From assembly GCA_017619635.1 (NCBI GenBank), contig JAFZRZ010000040.1, positions 124,001 through 188,000 on the forward strand: a stretch of 64,000 nt of DNA, given 5' to 3'. The notes below the pieces were generated by a model. It was not told the DNA's origin. It saw nothing but the letters and a program-made list of their open reading frames with translations, and made no database searches. The position numbers were made by a program, and so were the translations under genes. Source of the DNA: Lachnospiraceae bacterium (lineage in GTDB: Bacteria > Bacillota > Clostridia > Lachnospirales > Lachnospiraceae). This document shows positions 18,216 through 27,255 of this stretch, piece by piece (the first letter of the stretch is position 1; each line of letters begins with the position of its first letter).

Positions 18216-18287
18216 TTGACTAATGGTCATTTCTTTGATATAACATAAGCGAAGATTAAAAATGAACGTTGGTCAGTTTTGTGACCA
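18216..18287 (+). promoter_or_regulatory. Promoter and two operator-like repeats for the MMPL operon
   Basis: TTGACT (18216-18221), a 17-base spacer and TATAAC (18239-18244, within an extended TGATATAAC) form a strong promoter. An inverted repeat TGAC-N5-GTCA (18217-18229) overlaps the -35. A second, longer one, TGGTCA-N6-TGACCA (18270-18287), covers the start of the transcript. Both share GGTCA/TGACC half sites, as expected for a dimeric TetR regulator. Binding by the adjacent TetR protein is inferred. Confidence 0.75.
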
Positions 18288-18309
18288 TAAGAAAAGAAGG
18301 GTGATTATA

Positions 18310-20412
18310 ATGATCAGATTTGGAGAAAAGATAGTTAAATCAAGGATAGCGATAATATTGTTGTCAGTGATTCTTCTTATACCTTCTGTGATCGGATACT
18401 TTAAAACAAGAGTAAATTACGATATCCTTTACTATCTGCCTAAGGACATCGAGACAATGGTCGGACAGGATATCCTGGTAGATCAGTTCGGTACCGGTGC
18501 ATTCTCATTTCTTATAATAGATGGAATGAGTGAAAAGGATGCAGCAAAGGTAAAAGAAAAGGTAGAAGGTGTTGATCATGTAGCAGACGTTATCTGGTAT
18601 GACTCTGTAGCAGATCTTTCCATACCGATGAACATGCTGCCGGATGAACTTTATGATACATTCAATAACGGCGACGCGACCATGATGGCAGTCATATTTG
18701 ATGAGACAACATCAGCAGACGGAACGATGGAGGCCATAGAAAAGATAAGAAACATAACAGGAGAACAGTGCTTCTTAAGCGGAATGAGTGCTGTTGTCAC
18801 CGATACAAAGAATCTTTCAGAAAAGGAAACTCCCATATATGTCCTGATAGCAGTTGTACTTGCGATCCTGGTACTGGGACTTACGATGGATTCGTTCCTG
18901 GCTCCGGTATTCTTCCTTATAGGTATAGGAATGGCTATCATATATAACCTCGGAAGCAATGTAGTACTTGGCGAGATAAGTTATATCACACAGGCTCTTA
19001 CAGCGGTTTTACAGCTCGGTGTCACAATGGATTACTCAATATTCCTCTGGCACAGCTATGAAGAGAATCTTGAAAGCTTAAATGGTGATAAGGAAGCTGC
19101 AATGGCAAATGCCATAAGCAATACGATCAGTTCTGTAGTCGGAAGTTCAATAACAACGATCGCAGGTTTCGTGGCACTTTGCTTTATGAGCTTTACCCTC
19201 GGTCTTGACCTTGGAATAGTAATGGCAAAGGGTGTGTTCATCGGAGTACTTTCATGTATCACGATTCTTCCGTCAATGCTTCTTACATTTGATAAAGCTA
19301 TACAGAAGACAAAGCATAAACCTCTGCTCCCGGATATGCCCCATGTTTCCGAGTTCATAGTAAAGCATACATGGCTTTTTGCGATACTGTTTGTGATCCT
19401 TTTAATCCCTTCAATTTATGGTTATAAGAACACAAACGTATATTACAACCTGGATTCCACACTGCCAAAGGATCTTCCAAGTATCATGGCAAATACCAAG
19501 CAGAATGAGCTCTTTAATATGAACAGCACGCACATGGTACTTTATGATTCAAACATGCCGGTAAATGAAGCTCAAAAGATGATATCTGACATAAAGGCAG
19601 TAGACGGTGTAAAGAAAGTCTTAGGTATAGATTCGATAGTTGGTCCGAATATTCCTCAGGAGATGATACCTGATGAGATAAAGGAAAAACTCGAAAGCAA
19701 TGAATACAAACTCATGCTTGTAATGAGTGAGTACAAAGTCGCTAGCGATGAGGTTAACAGACAGTGTGATGAGATCAGCCGGATCATTAAATCATACGAT
19801 AAAAAATCGATGTTAGTTGGTGAAGCACCATGTACAAAAGATCTGATAGAGATCACAGATAAGGATTTTGCAAGAGTAAGTGAAGTTTCAATAGGTGCGA
19901 TATTCTTAATAATCCTGTTTGTTTTCAAGTCAGTCTCACTGCCTCTGATACTGGTAGGAGTGATTGAACTGGCGATATTCATAAACATGGGTATACCTTT
20001 CTATACATCAACAACACTTCCTTTTGTAGCATCAATAGTCATCGGTACAATCCAGTTAGGTTCAACAGTTGATTATGCGATACTGATGACGACCAGATAC
20101 AGAAAAGAAAGAGAAAGTGGTCTTGATAAGAAAGAAGCCGTACTTACAGCACATAAAGCAAGCATGAAATCAATAATGGTCTCTGCCTTAAGCTTCTTTG
20201 CAGCAACATTCGGCGTCGGACTTGTCAGCAACATAGATATGATCGGATCGTTGTGTTCACTGATGGCAAGAGGTGCTCTGATCAGTATGTTCATAGTTCT
20301 TACAATGCTTCCGACAATGCTGATCATATTTGATAAGGTTATATGCCTTACTACCGTCAGTAACAATAAAAAAGAGAGACATATAAAGTTCCACAGATTA
20401 AGGACTGTTTGA
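18310..20412 (+). CDS. MMPL/RND-family membrane transporter
   Basis: Proton-driven exporter of lipids or hydrophobic compounds. The 700-residue protein has two homologous halves, each with one helix, a large extracytoplasmic loop and five more helices (about 12 in total). Both halves carry the Asp-Tyr proton-relay pair of MmpL proteins: TMDYSIFLWHSYEE near residue 240 and TVDYAILMTTRYRKER near residue 590. The ATG at 18310 is chosen because AAGAAGG lies ten bases upstream and the helix starts soon after. A large lipoprotein gene follows 19 bases downstream, and a TetR gene diverges upstream, forming a regulated export unit. The substrate is not readable from sequence. Confidence 0.88.
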   Translation: MIRFGEKIVKSRIAIILLSVILLIPSVIGYFKTRVNYDILYYLPKDIETMVGQDILVDQFGTGAFSFLIIDGMSEKDAAKVKEKVEGVDHVADVIWYDSVADLSIPMNMLPDELYDTFNNGDATMMAVIFDETTSADGTMEAIEKIRNITGEQCFLSGMSAVVTDTKNLSEKETPIYVLIAVVLAILVLGLTMDSFLAPVFFLIGIGMAIIYNLGSNVVLGEISYITQALTAVLQLGVTMDYSIFLWHSYEENLESLNGDKEAAMANAISNTISSVVGSSITTIAGFVALCFMSFTLGLDLGIVMAKGVFIGVLSCITILPSMLLTFDKAIQKTKHKPLLPDMPHVSEFIVKHTWLFAILFVILLIPSIYGYKNTNVYYNLDSTLPKDLPSIMANTKQNELFNMNSTHMVLYDSNMPVNEAQKMISDIKAVDGVKKVLGIDSIVGPNIPQEMIPDEIKEKLESNEYKLMLVMSEYKVASDEVNRQCDEISRIIKSYDKKSMLVGEAPCTKDLIEITDKDFARVSEVSIGAIFLIILFVFKSVSLPLILVGVIELAIFINMGIPFYTSTTLPFVASIVIGTIQLGSTVDYAILMTTRYRKERESGLDKKEAVLTAHKASMKSIMVSALSFFAATFGVGLVSNIDMIGSLCSLMARGALISMFIVLTMLPTMLIIFDKVICLTTVSNNKKERHIKFHRLRTV

Positions 20413-20431
20413 TAAAAAGGAGATGGATATC

Positions 20432-22795
20432 ATGAAATTCAAAAAAGCATTGGCAGTTATCATGTGTGCATCGATGGTATGCGCATCATTAACAGGATGT
20501 GACAGCAAGGAATTAAAAACTTCAGCAAACATAGAAGTTGATGAGACTAATGACAAAGTATATGACGATATTGAAGATCAGGAACTCGAAGCCGTAGTAA
20601 AACATATCGCAAATGCAGGTTCTTCAAGTGCGAGCAAGCAGGAGACCGTATATGTAAAGACCAATCCAAACGGTGTTGTCGATTCCGTTGTTGTCAGCAA
20701 CTGGCTTAAGAACGTAGATAATACAGAAGAACTGGTCGATTCTTCAGATCTTAAGGATATAACAAATGTTAAGGGTGATGAATCATATCAGGTTGACAAG
20801 GATGGCAATTACATCTGGAACAGTAACGGTGATGATATATATTATCAGGGAACAACCGATAAAGAGCTTCCTGTTGATGTATATATCTCATATAAGCTTA
20901 ACGGTGATTCCATAGCAGCTGAAGATCTTGCAGGAAAGAGCGGACATGTAGAGATCGATCTTACATACAAAAACAACTGCGAGAATACAGTTACAATAAA
21001 CGACAAGGAAGAGACCATTTACACACCGTTTGCCGTAGTCAGCGGTATGATGCTTGATCAAGAAAAATTCAGCAATATAAAGGTCTCAAACGGAACAGTT
21101 ATATCAGACGGTAAGAGAAACATAGTAGTCGGTATGGCTTTCCCGGGACTTGTTGACAGTCTTAACGGTGCAAAGATAGAAGATGAAGATCTTATGCAGA
21201 AGATCGAAGACAATATCAACATCCCAAGCGAAGTTACGATTGAAGCAGATGTGAACGACTTTGAATCAGGCATGATCTTAACCATGATAAGTTCGGATGT
21301 TGTTGATTCACTCGGTCTTGACGGTATAGATTCAATTGATACTACAGATATCCAGAACTCTATCAAAGAGTTCTCTGATGCAGGTCAGCAGCTTCAGGAC
21401 GGAACAGGAAAACTTAAAGATGGTGCACAGGCTCTTTCAGATGGTTCTAAAGATCTCGTTACAGGAACCTCAAAACTTCATGATGGTGTTGTTGCATATA
21501 CTGACGGTGTAGGTAAAGTAGCTGACGGAGCAGTTGCTCTTGATGATGGAGCAGCAAAACTCGATAGCGGTGCAAATGATCTTAAAGACGGTATCTCACA
21601 GTTAGACAGCGGCATGGATACGCTTAACAGCGGAATCAATAAGACAACTGAAGGCGCAGGAAGTCTTAAGAATGGTGCTGAGGCTGTCGATAATGGCGCA
21701 AAACAGCTTAAAACAGGTGCTGAATCAGTTAGTGCAGGAGTTGATGCTTTAACAGGCCAGATGGGCAATATAGCAAGCGGAGTAGGTCAGGCAGCATCTG
21801 CAGCCGGTTCCGTAAGCGGAGGTATTGATGCTATCGTAGCAGCAACAAGCAGCGAAACATCACCCGATGATATAGATACTTCTTCAATTTCAGTAACAGG
21901 ACTTGTTGACGGAGATACAGCTTCATACCTTATGCTCTCAAATCTTCCTACTGATCAGCTTGAAGCAATGGGATTGACTCCCGAACAGATCGAAGGAGTT
22001 AAAGCAATAGTATCAGCAGTATCATCAGGAGTAATTCCTTCAGTAGTTGATAACGCAGCTACAGGTGCTGCCCAGGCAGCTGCCAAACAGGCGGGTGCAA
22101 ACGGTGCAAATGCTGTTAAACAGCAGATCAATGCAGCTATTACAACACCAGGTGAAAGTGGATTGAGTCTTCAGCAGGGTGCTGCAATGTTATCATCAAG
22201 CCTTAACGATTCATACGGTGCTCTGACATCTGAATCAACGACTTCTCAACTGTCTGCTCTTAAAAACGGTGCTGCATCACTTGCAGCCGGTGCCGGTGAT
22301 CTTGCTCAGGGAACATCTGCATTAAAAGATGGTGCATCTGCTTTATATGACGGCACACAGCAGCTAGGAGAAGGTTCCAAGAAGATAAAAGACGGTACAA
22401 GTGCACTTAATAGCGGAATTACAACATTAAAAGACGGTACAGCAACTTTAAAGAGTGGTACAGGAGATCTCGTAAACGGTACAAAGGAACTCAATGCGAA
22501 CTCTGCTCAGCTTGTTGATGGTTCAAAAGCCCTTGCAGACGGTTCCGTAACACTTACAGACGGTATCGATCAGCTGCTTAACGGTGCAACAGTTCTTAAC
22601 GATGGTATGGTCAGATTCAACAGTGACGGTATCCAGAAATTGACATCAGTATTCGATACAGATATGGACAGTATCAACAGCCGTATCAAAGCAATATCTG
22701 ATGCAGGAAAATCATATAAATCATTCGGTGGAACATCACAGGATGAGGATTGTTCAGTCAAATTCATTATCGAATCTGAAGAAATCAAGAAATAA
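20432..22795 (+). CDS. Lipoprotein with X-X-X-Leu-X-X-Gly heptad repeats, partner of the MMPL transporter
   Basis: Exported, lipid-anchored protein of 787 residues. The signal peptide ends in the lipobox LTGC (Cys about 23). Residues about 25-310 form an acidic globular domain. Two long tracts of heptads with L at position 4 and G at position 7 (about residues 315-445 and 605-735; examples LKDGAQA, LSDGSKD, LNSGITT) are separated by a helical A/Q-rich segment. Such repeats occur in YhgE/Pip-type and MMPL-associated proteins and probably form extended rods. AAGGAG lies nine bases before ATG 20432; the ATG at 20423 directly abuts it and is rejected. It could bridge the envelope for the upstream transporter, but that role is inferred. 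Confidence 0.83.
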   Translation: MKFKKALAVIMCASMVCASLTGCDSKELKTSANIEVDETNDKVYDDIEDQELEAVVKHIANAGSSSASKQETVYVKTNPNGVVDSVVVSNWLKNVDNTEELVDSSDLKDITNVKGDESYQVDKDGNYIWNSNGDDIYYQGTTDKELPVDVYISYKLNGDSIAAEDLAGKSGHVEIDLTYKNNCENTVTINDKEETIYTPFAVVSGMMLDQEKFSNIKVSNGTVISDGKRNIVVGMAFPGLVDSLNGAKIEDEDLMQKIEDNINIPSEVTIEADVNDFESGMILTMISSDVVDSLGLDGIDSIDTTDIQNSIKEFSDAGQQLQDGTGKLKDGAQALSDGSKDLVTGTSKLHDGVVAYTDGVGKVADGAVALDDGAAKLDSGANDLKDGISQLDSGMDTLNSGINKTTEGAGSLKNGAEAVDNGAKQLKTGAESVSAGVDALTGQMGNIASGVGQAASAAGSVSGGIDAIVAATSSETSPDDIDTSSISVTGLVDGDTASYLMLSNLPTDQLEAMGLTPEQIEGVKAIVSAVSSGVIPSVVDNAATGAAQAAAKQAGANGANAVKQQINAAITTPGESGLSLQQGAAMLSSSLNDSYGALTSESTTSQLSALKNGAASLAAGAGDLAQGTSALKDGASALYDGTQQLGEGSKKIKDGTSALNSGITTLKDGTATLKSGTGDLVNGTKELNANSAQLVDGSKALADGSVTLTDGIDQLLNGATVLNDGMVRFNSDGIQKLTSVFDTDMDSINSRIKAISDAGKSYKSFGGTSQDEDCSVKFIIESEEIKK
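21370..22640 (+). repeat. Coding heptad-repeat tracts (21-base periodicity)
   Basis: Within the lipoprotein gene, 21-base units encoding Leu-x-x-Gly heptads fill roughly 21370-21780 and 22240-22640. The DNA copies are degenerate, so this is a protein-level repeat, although GATGGTGC-like stretches recur. Confidence 0.7.
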
Positions 22796-22832
22796 GGATC
22801 TTAACTAAAATCTCATATAAACATTTTCCCAT

Positions 22833-22868
22833 AGGGTCGAGACAAAAGTTTCGGCCCTAAATCATTTT
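22833..22868 (+). terminator. Probable terminator of the MMPL operon
   Basis: An 11-bp stem with two G-T pairs (AGGGTCGAGAC paired with GTTTCGGCCCT) and an AAAA loop is followed by a short spacer and TTTTT. Confidence 0.65.
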
Positions 22869-22874
22869 TACATA

Positions 22875-22902
22875 TAATTTAATGCTTTCAATATGCCGAT
22901 AT
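22875..22902 (+). promoter_or_regulatory. SigD (sigma-28)-type promoter of the flagellin gene
   Basis: GCCGATAT (22895-22902) matches the SigD -10 exactly, with TAAT (22875-22878) 16 bases upstream as the -35 (consensus TAAA). It sits 34 bases before the flagellin start, so the gene is expected to be a late flagellar gene. Confidence 0.82.
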
Positions 22903-22936
22903 AATACTTGTAATTCTTTGGAAGAAGGAACTTCAG

Positions 22937-25627
22937 ATGGGAATCGCAACTAACAGCATTATCCATAATATGCTTGCGATGAACGGAAACAGGCAACTAG
23001 GAATAGTTACCAATCGCAAAGCAAAGACAACTGAAAAACTTGCTTCTGGATATAAGATCAACCGCTCGGCAGATGACGCGGCTGGTCTTGCTATTTCGGA
23101 AAAAATGCGCCGTCAGATAAGGGGGCTTACTCAGGCTTCTCAGAATATGCAGGATGGCGTTTCTTTATGTCAGGTTGCTGATGGTTGGCTCACAGAAGTT
23201 CATGATATGATGCAGCGTATCAATGAACTTGCGGTTCAGGGTTCTAATGGAACACTCAATGATGAAGATCGTGGATACATCGATAAAGAAGTTCAGGCAC
23301 TGAAAGACGACATTGAAAGAATTTTTGATACAGCAAATTATAATGAGATACCTTTATTCCATCAGCCATATACACCTACTATAATCCCACAGCCTGAAGT
23401 GGCTGATTTTGCTGTTTTTCATACCGGTACAACCGAAGCTCCCGGTGGACTTGAGATCAACCATATAAGATACAATATCAAAGAACTGCAGAATCTCGGT
23501 ATGGGAATTGATGATAACGGTATTGCATTATCAGATATCGAGAACTTCGAATTCAAAACAAATGACGGTGAGATAGTTAACCTTGATCTTTCTAAAGGCT
23601 CCAGTCTTGACAGCATTGTTCGTAATTATGAATGGAAAGCCAAGGATGACGGTATATATGTAAATGATAAATTTGCAGTTTCATGGTCAAATCTGACTTA
23701 TAATGGTGTCCAAGGCTTGTCTGATACAACTCATTTCCAACCAGGAACATATAGCTTTACACATAAAGGAATGGAAATATCCTTTTCTATAGATGACAGG
23801 GAAGCTGATAAAGAAAAAGTAATGTACAGTATTAACGGTGACGAGATCACCAGGCCTGTCAGTTGGAATGTGAGTGCCGGATCGGCTACATCTTTGCCTG
23901 TTGCTCCTATAGGCGGAAATGTTGTCGACAAAATAACTTCATCGAACAAAAACGATATAGCTGATACATATAAACTATCCGCTACTGCAGAAGGATTGGC
24001 TATCTATAATGAAACAGATGATGCATATTCTACAAGAATAGCATGGAAAGATATACCCCAGATCAGAAGTGGATCGAGTTCGATCACAGACTGGGGTAAG
24101 GCTGTTAACAGTAATACAGAAGTCACCTTTGACAAGGATTCAACTTTCAGATTTAATCAGAAATACAATGATGTTGAATTTGATTTTCAATTCAAAATGG
24201 CAGAAGTCAGCAGTTTAGAAGAAGCCATACGTACCCTGGATGGTAAGAGTTTATCTGGTAGTCTGGTTTCGCCTGGAAGTCTGTCTGTAGTATCCGGATC
24301 AGTACCATCAGGTTCAGTTGTACAGATTTATAATGCCAATATAACTAATGATTTTTCCATACAAAAGGCTTATGGGCGTGGTTTCTCGCCTACTGATAAC
24401 AGTACAGATACATTGAACGGTAAAGTATACTGGACCAAAACTGTTTTAGAGGCAGAATCAGAAGACGCTCCAGGTACTGGATCATCAATTTCTTCTCGTT
24501 TATCAGATATATCCAAAAATTTAAAGAGTTCTACACCAGGTTCCAGTACAGATACCTATTATTTCTCGAAAGATGTTGAAGTAGATGATGGTAATGGCGG
24601 TACCACGACTGTACGAAAGTATTATGAGGTAGAAAAGTCTTATAGAACTGACATTTACGAAAGAGAGTCCAAATATCGAATGAAGCGTAGTGAAAAGAGC
24701 AGATTGGATAGAAATGTATCACTAGGCAATAAAAACAAATTTGCAGATCCGCAGACTGTTGCACTAAACTTTTACCGCGATAATACATATAAATATGATG
24801 AGAGAGTTTCTTTAACAATATACAAACTAAAGGATGCCGAAGGAAAAACAAGTGAAGAATTAGGTATGACACCTGCAGAAACTCTTCACCCTACGATTGC
24901 AAACAGTATATTATCTAACTATGAAAACGGAAAAGATTATACAATATCTTCTTCATCATATGAAAACTGGCAATTAACCAATAAAGGTGACAGAGTACTC
25001 ACAAATGATAATACATCTAATTATAGTAAAAATATTTATATGTATGATAATGCTTTTACTCTGTCTCATACAATTACGGCTAACACTCTACTAAATATGT
25101 CAAATAATGAACCGCAAAGCGCTGATCTTATATTTAAAGCAACCGGAACAGCAAAACGAACATTAGGGCCTGACACATCATCTTATGCAACAAATGAACT
25201 TGATTTTAATAAGATCAGACTTAATGTTCCAAAGAAAAGACTGGACATTCAATCAGGAACAGAAGCGGGGCAGATCATACGAATGGAGTGGAGCGCTCTC
25301 AATCTCACAATTGCAGGGATTGCCGGTACCAACACCAGAACTCAGAATGCATCGCAGAATGCGATCAGTCAGGTTAAAGACGCAATGCAGATAATCTCCG
25401 AAAACAGAATTCTGTTTGGTGCATATCAGAATCGTATGGAGCATGCCATACGTATGACAGATAATGTTGTAGAAAATACAACGGCAGCCGAGTCTCAGAT
25501 AAGAGACACAGATATGTCAAAGGCAATGATGGAACTTGCAAAAGACAATATCCTTCAACAGGCAGGCCAGACCATCTTAGCTCAGGCCAATCAGAGCAAA
25601 CAGGGAATACTAAGCTTATTGCAGTAA
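22937..25627 (+). CDS. Giant flagellin with a large central insertion
   Basis: Filament subunit exported by the flagellar type III system. The 896-residue protein keeps both conserved ends. The N-terminal D0/D1 helices (about 1-145) contain NRSADDAAGLAISEKMR and INELAVQGSNGTLND. The C-terminal D1/D0 helices (about 800-896) contain RMEHAIRMTDNVVENTTAAES and end SLLQ. Between them lie about 650 residues with no recognisable family, beta-rich and S/T/N/Y-rich, starting with a proline-containing hinge. Common flagellins have 270-500 residues. The gene stands alone, away from other flagellar genes, under its own SigD-type promoter and terminator. The insert should form outer domains exposed on the filament; glycosylation or enzymatic activity is possible but not shown. 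Confidence 0.9.
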   Translation: MGIATNSIIHNMLAMNGNRQLGIVTNRKAKTTEKLASGYKINRSADDAAGLAISEKMRRQIRGLTQASQNMQDGVSLCQVADGWLTEVHDMMQRINELAVQGSNGTLNDEDRGYIDKEVQALKDDIERIFDTANYNEIPLFHQPYTPTIIPQPEVADFAVFHTGTTEAPGGLEINHIRYNIKELQNLGMGIDDNGIALSDIENFEFKTNDGEIVNLDLSKGSSLDSIVRNYEWKAKDDGIYVNDKFAVSWSNLTYNGVQGLSDTTHFQPGTYSFTHKGMEISFSIDDREADKEKVMYSINGDEITRPVSWNVSAGSATSLPVAPIGGNVVDKITSSNKNDIADTYKLSATAEGLAIYNETDDAYSTRIAWKDIPQIRSGSSSITDWGKAVNSNTEVTFDKDSTFRFNQKYNDVEFDFQFKMAEVSSLEEAIRTLDGKSLSGSLVSPGSLSVVSGSVPSGSVVQIYNANITNDFSIQKAYGRGFSPTDNSTDTLNGKVYWTKTVLEAESEDAPGTGSSISSRLSDISKNLKSSTPGSSTDTYYFSKDVEVDDGNGGTTTVRKYYEVEKSYRTDIYERESKYRMKRSEKSRLDRNVSLGNKNKFADPQTVALNFYRDNTYKYDERVSLTIYKLKDAEGKTSEELGMTPAETLHPTIANSILSNYENGKDYTISSSSYENWQLTNKGDRVLTNDNTSNYSKNIYMYDNAFTLSHTITANTLLNMSNNEPQSADLIFKATGTAKRTLGPDTSSYATNELDFNKIRLNVPKKRLDIQSGTEAGQIIRMEWSALNLTIAGIAGTNTRTQNASQNAISQVKDAMQIISENRILFGAYQNRMEHAIRMTDNVVENTTAAESQIRDTDMSKAMMELAKDNILQQAGQTILAQANQSKQGILSLLQ

Positions 25628-25645
25628 GAAATTTAAGCAAATTTT

Positions 25646-25688
25646 AAGCCCTCCCAGATCAAATAATTGATAGGAGAGGGCTTGTTTT
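25646..25688 (+). terminator. Flagellin terminator
   Basis: AAGCCCTC pairs with GAGGGCTT around an imperfect inner stem and loop, followed by GTTTTAT. It lies 20 bases past the flagellin stop. Confidence 0.8.
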
Positions 25689-25709
25689 ATATGTGTGTGA
25701 CGTTATGTT

Positions 25710-26330
25710 TTATTTATATAGCCTGAATACACCGAATACTTTACCTAATATCTGGCAATCATCAACTATAATAGGATCCATTGTATCATTTTCAGGCTGA
25801 AGTCTTATATGATCCTTTTCCTTATAGAAAGTCTTTACAGTTGCACTGTCATCAATAAGAGCAACAACAGTATCACCATTTTTAGCTGTATTGCAACTCT
25901 GAACGAATATCTGATCGTTAGAGAATATACCCGCATTTATCATTGAGTCTCCACGTACCTTCAAACAAAAGCATGGTTCTCCGGAAGGAACCATCTCAGC
26001 AGGAACAGGGAAGTAACTCTCTATGTTTTCCTCAGCAAGGATAGGAGAGCCTGCAGCAACACGACCTACAACAGGAATCGAAACCATTTCAGTTCTTACC
26101 ATCTGAAAGCTGTCATCACAGATCTCAATCGCACGCGGCTTGGTGGGATCTCTTCTTATATATCCGTTTTTCTCCAAAGTAGAAAGATGAGCGTGAACAG
26201 AAGATGTTGAACTTAAACCAACTGCCGAACATATTTCTCTTACAGCCGGCGGATAACCTCTTTTAAGAGTCTGTTCTTTGATATAATCAAGAATCTGTTG
26301 CTGTTTTGCGCTGATTTTACTCTTTGCCAT
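25710..26330 (-). CDS. lexA: SOS repressor LexA
   Basis: Dimeric repressor of the SOS regulon that self-cleaves when RecA filaments form. The 206-residue protein starts [17 protein letters not shown] at ATG 26330, with AAAGGA just upstream. The winged helix contains [28 protein letters not shown]. The cleavage site is Ala-Gly in GRVAAGSP, and the serine-lysine dyad sits in GDSMINAGI and TVKTFY. An upstream in-frame start at 26375 would add 15 residues and is not supported. A yneA-like gene diverges from it, the same arrangement as in Bacillus, and the shared region is dense in LexA boxes. Confidence 0.96.
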   Translation of the reverse strand: MAKSKISAKQQQILDYIKEQTLKRGYPPAVREICSAVGLSSTSSVHAHLSTLEKNGYIRRDPTKPRAIEICDDSFQMVRTEMVSIPVVGRVAAGSPILAEENIESYFPVPAEMVPSGEPCFCLKVRGDSMINAGIFSNDQIFVQSCNTAKNGDTVVALIDDSATVKTFYKEKDHIRLQPENDTMDPIIVDDCQILGKVFGVFRLYK

Positions 26331-26380
26331 ATCCTTTATCCCTTTCCTATATAAAATGCAATATCTAAAGATCAAAAATC

Positions 26381-26424
26381 CGAACCTTTATTCGTATTAT
26401 ATCAGATTAGTTTTTAATTGAAAA
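26381..26424 (-). promoter_or_regulatory. lexA promoter with autoregulatory LexA box
   Basis: On the minus strand, TTTTCA (26424-26419), a 17-base spacer and TATAAT (26401-26396, part of TGATATAAT) form the promoter. CGAACCTTTATTCG (26381-26394) immediately downstream of the -10 is a 14-base palindromic site close to the Bacillus consensus CGAACRNRYGTTYG. Confidence 0.75.
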
Positions 26425-26432
26425 TAGAAAAT

Positions 26433-26529
26433 CGAAAATTTGTTCCGAATTTTTGTTCGAAAAACTATTGACATTCGCAAATATGTTCGATATACTTGCT
26501 TTAGAACGGTTGTTCGTAACATTTGTTCG
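26433..26529 (+). promoter_or_regulatory. yneA promoter with an array of LexA boxes
   Basis: A consensus promoter, TTGACA (26468-26473), 17 bases, TATACT (26491-26496), drives the yneA-like gene. Five LexA-box-like 14-mers are visible: 26433-26446, 26446-26459, 26476-26489 (inside the spacer), 26503-26516 (contains GAACGGTTGTTC, a perfect GAAC-N4-GTTC) and 26516-26529. They are partial to good matches to CGAACRNRYGTTYG, and some share an end base. Multiple sites suggest very tight repression. Confidence 0.75.
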
Positions 26530-26552
26530 GTTTTACATATGGAGAGAGATAC

Positions 26553-26918
26553 ATGAGTAACAAAGGATACAACAGATACAATCATAAAAACAATTCAGCA
26601 CTTACTCCCAGGCAGAGACAGATAATAGGAAGAAAGATTGGATTAGTGCTTTCAATACTTGTAATCGCCTTCACGATCATATGTATGAACGGTATGTCGG
26701 TTAAATCAAAAGCAGCAGACAATTATAACAAATATTATACAAGTGTTGCGATAATGCCCGGTGATACATTAAGCTCATATTACAGAACATATGGTGAGCA
26801 TTACGACAATATGAAAGATTATGTAGAAGAGGTATATATGATCAATGATCTGACATCTGATAAGCTGACTGCAGGTTCATATATAATCCTTCCTTACTAT
26901 TCAACTGAGTTAAAGTAA
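26553..26918 (+). CDS. yneA: YneA-like SOS cell-division inhibitor
   Basis: Small membrane protein expected to block septation during DNA damage. The 121-residue protein has a basic N-terminus, one membrane helix (about residues 30-52) and an extracytoplasmic LysM-like domain (VAIMPGDTLSSYYRTYG, then LTAGSYIILPYY). This is the architecture of Bacillus YneA, which is also divergent from lexA. The ATG at 26553 has GGAGAG about seven bases upstream. Its promoter is packed with LexA boxes, so SOS control is well supported. The gene symbol rests on architecture and position rather than strong identity. Confidence 0.8.
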   Translation: MSNKGYNRYNHKNNSALTPRQRQIIGRKIGLVLSILVIAFTIICMNGMSVKSKAADNYNKYYTSVAIMPGDTLSSYYRTYGEHYDNMKDYVEEVYMINDLTSDKLTAGSYIILPYYSTELK

Positions 26919-26956
26919 TATACCTGTTTGACATGTACACGCATTTAAGGTATACT
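26919..26956 (+). promoter_or_regulatory. higBA promoter with flanking inverted repeat
   Basis: TTGACA (26928-26933), 17 bases, TATACT (26951-26956) is a near-perfect promoter ending only four bases before the higB ATG. TATACCT (26919-26925) and AGGTATA (26948-26954) form a 7-bp inverted repeat bracketing it, a plausible HigA operator. Confidence 0.7.
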
Positions 26957-26960
26957 TGAG

Positions 26961-27242
26961 ATGATCAAGAGTTTTAAGGATAAAGAAACAGAAAAAGTTT
27001 ATAACCAAATCTTTTCTGCGAAGCTCCCTCAAAACATTCAGCATATAGCTTTAAGAAAACTTATCATGTTGAATCATGCTGAATGTATTGATGACTTGAA
27101 GATTCCGCCTTCCAATCATTTGGAAAAACTAATAGGCAATAGAAAAGGTTTATATAGTATACGTATTAACGACCAGTATAGAATATGTTTTAGGTTTTTC
27201 CAAAATGATTCATATGATGTACAAATCGTTGATTATCATTAA
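26961..27242 (+). CDS. higB: HigB-type toxin (RelE/ParE superfamily)
   Basis: Probable ribosome-dependent mRNA interferase of a type II toxin-antitoxin pair. The 93-residue protein has the HigB-1 pattern: LEKLIGNRKGLYSIRINDQYRICF, then a C-terminal VQIVDYH with the family histidine. The antitoxin gene follows 13 bases downstream, the toxin-first order typical of higBA. The ATG lies four bases after the -10 hexamer, so the transcript would be leaderless or nearly so, and there is no usable ribosome binding site. Confidence 0.88.
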   Translation: MIKSFKDKETEKVYNQIFSAKLPQNIQHIALRKLIMLNHAECIDDLKIPPSNHLEKLIGNRKGLYSIRINDQYRICFRFFQNDSYDVQIVDYH

Positions 27243-27255
27243 AGGAATAAAGAGT

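Noticed and set aside
21478..21768. Open reading frames on the strand opposite the lipoprotein, flagellin and HD-GYP genes
   Set aside because: They lack ribosome binding sites and family motifs, and mirror the low-complexity codons of the genes beneath them.
21370..22640. Tandem DNA repeats that could be a CRISPR array or satellite
   Set aside because: The repeat is a 21-base coding periodicity of Leu-x-x-Gly heptads within one long frame, without constant repeats and unique spacers.
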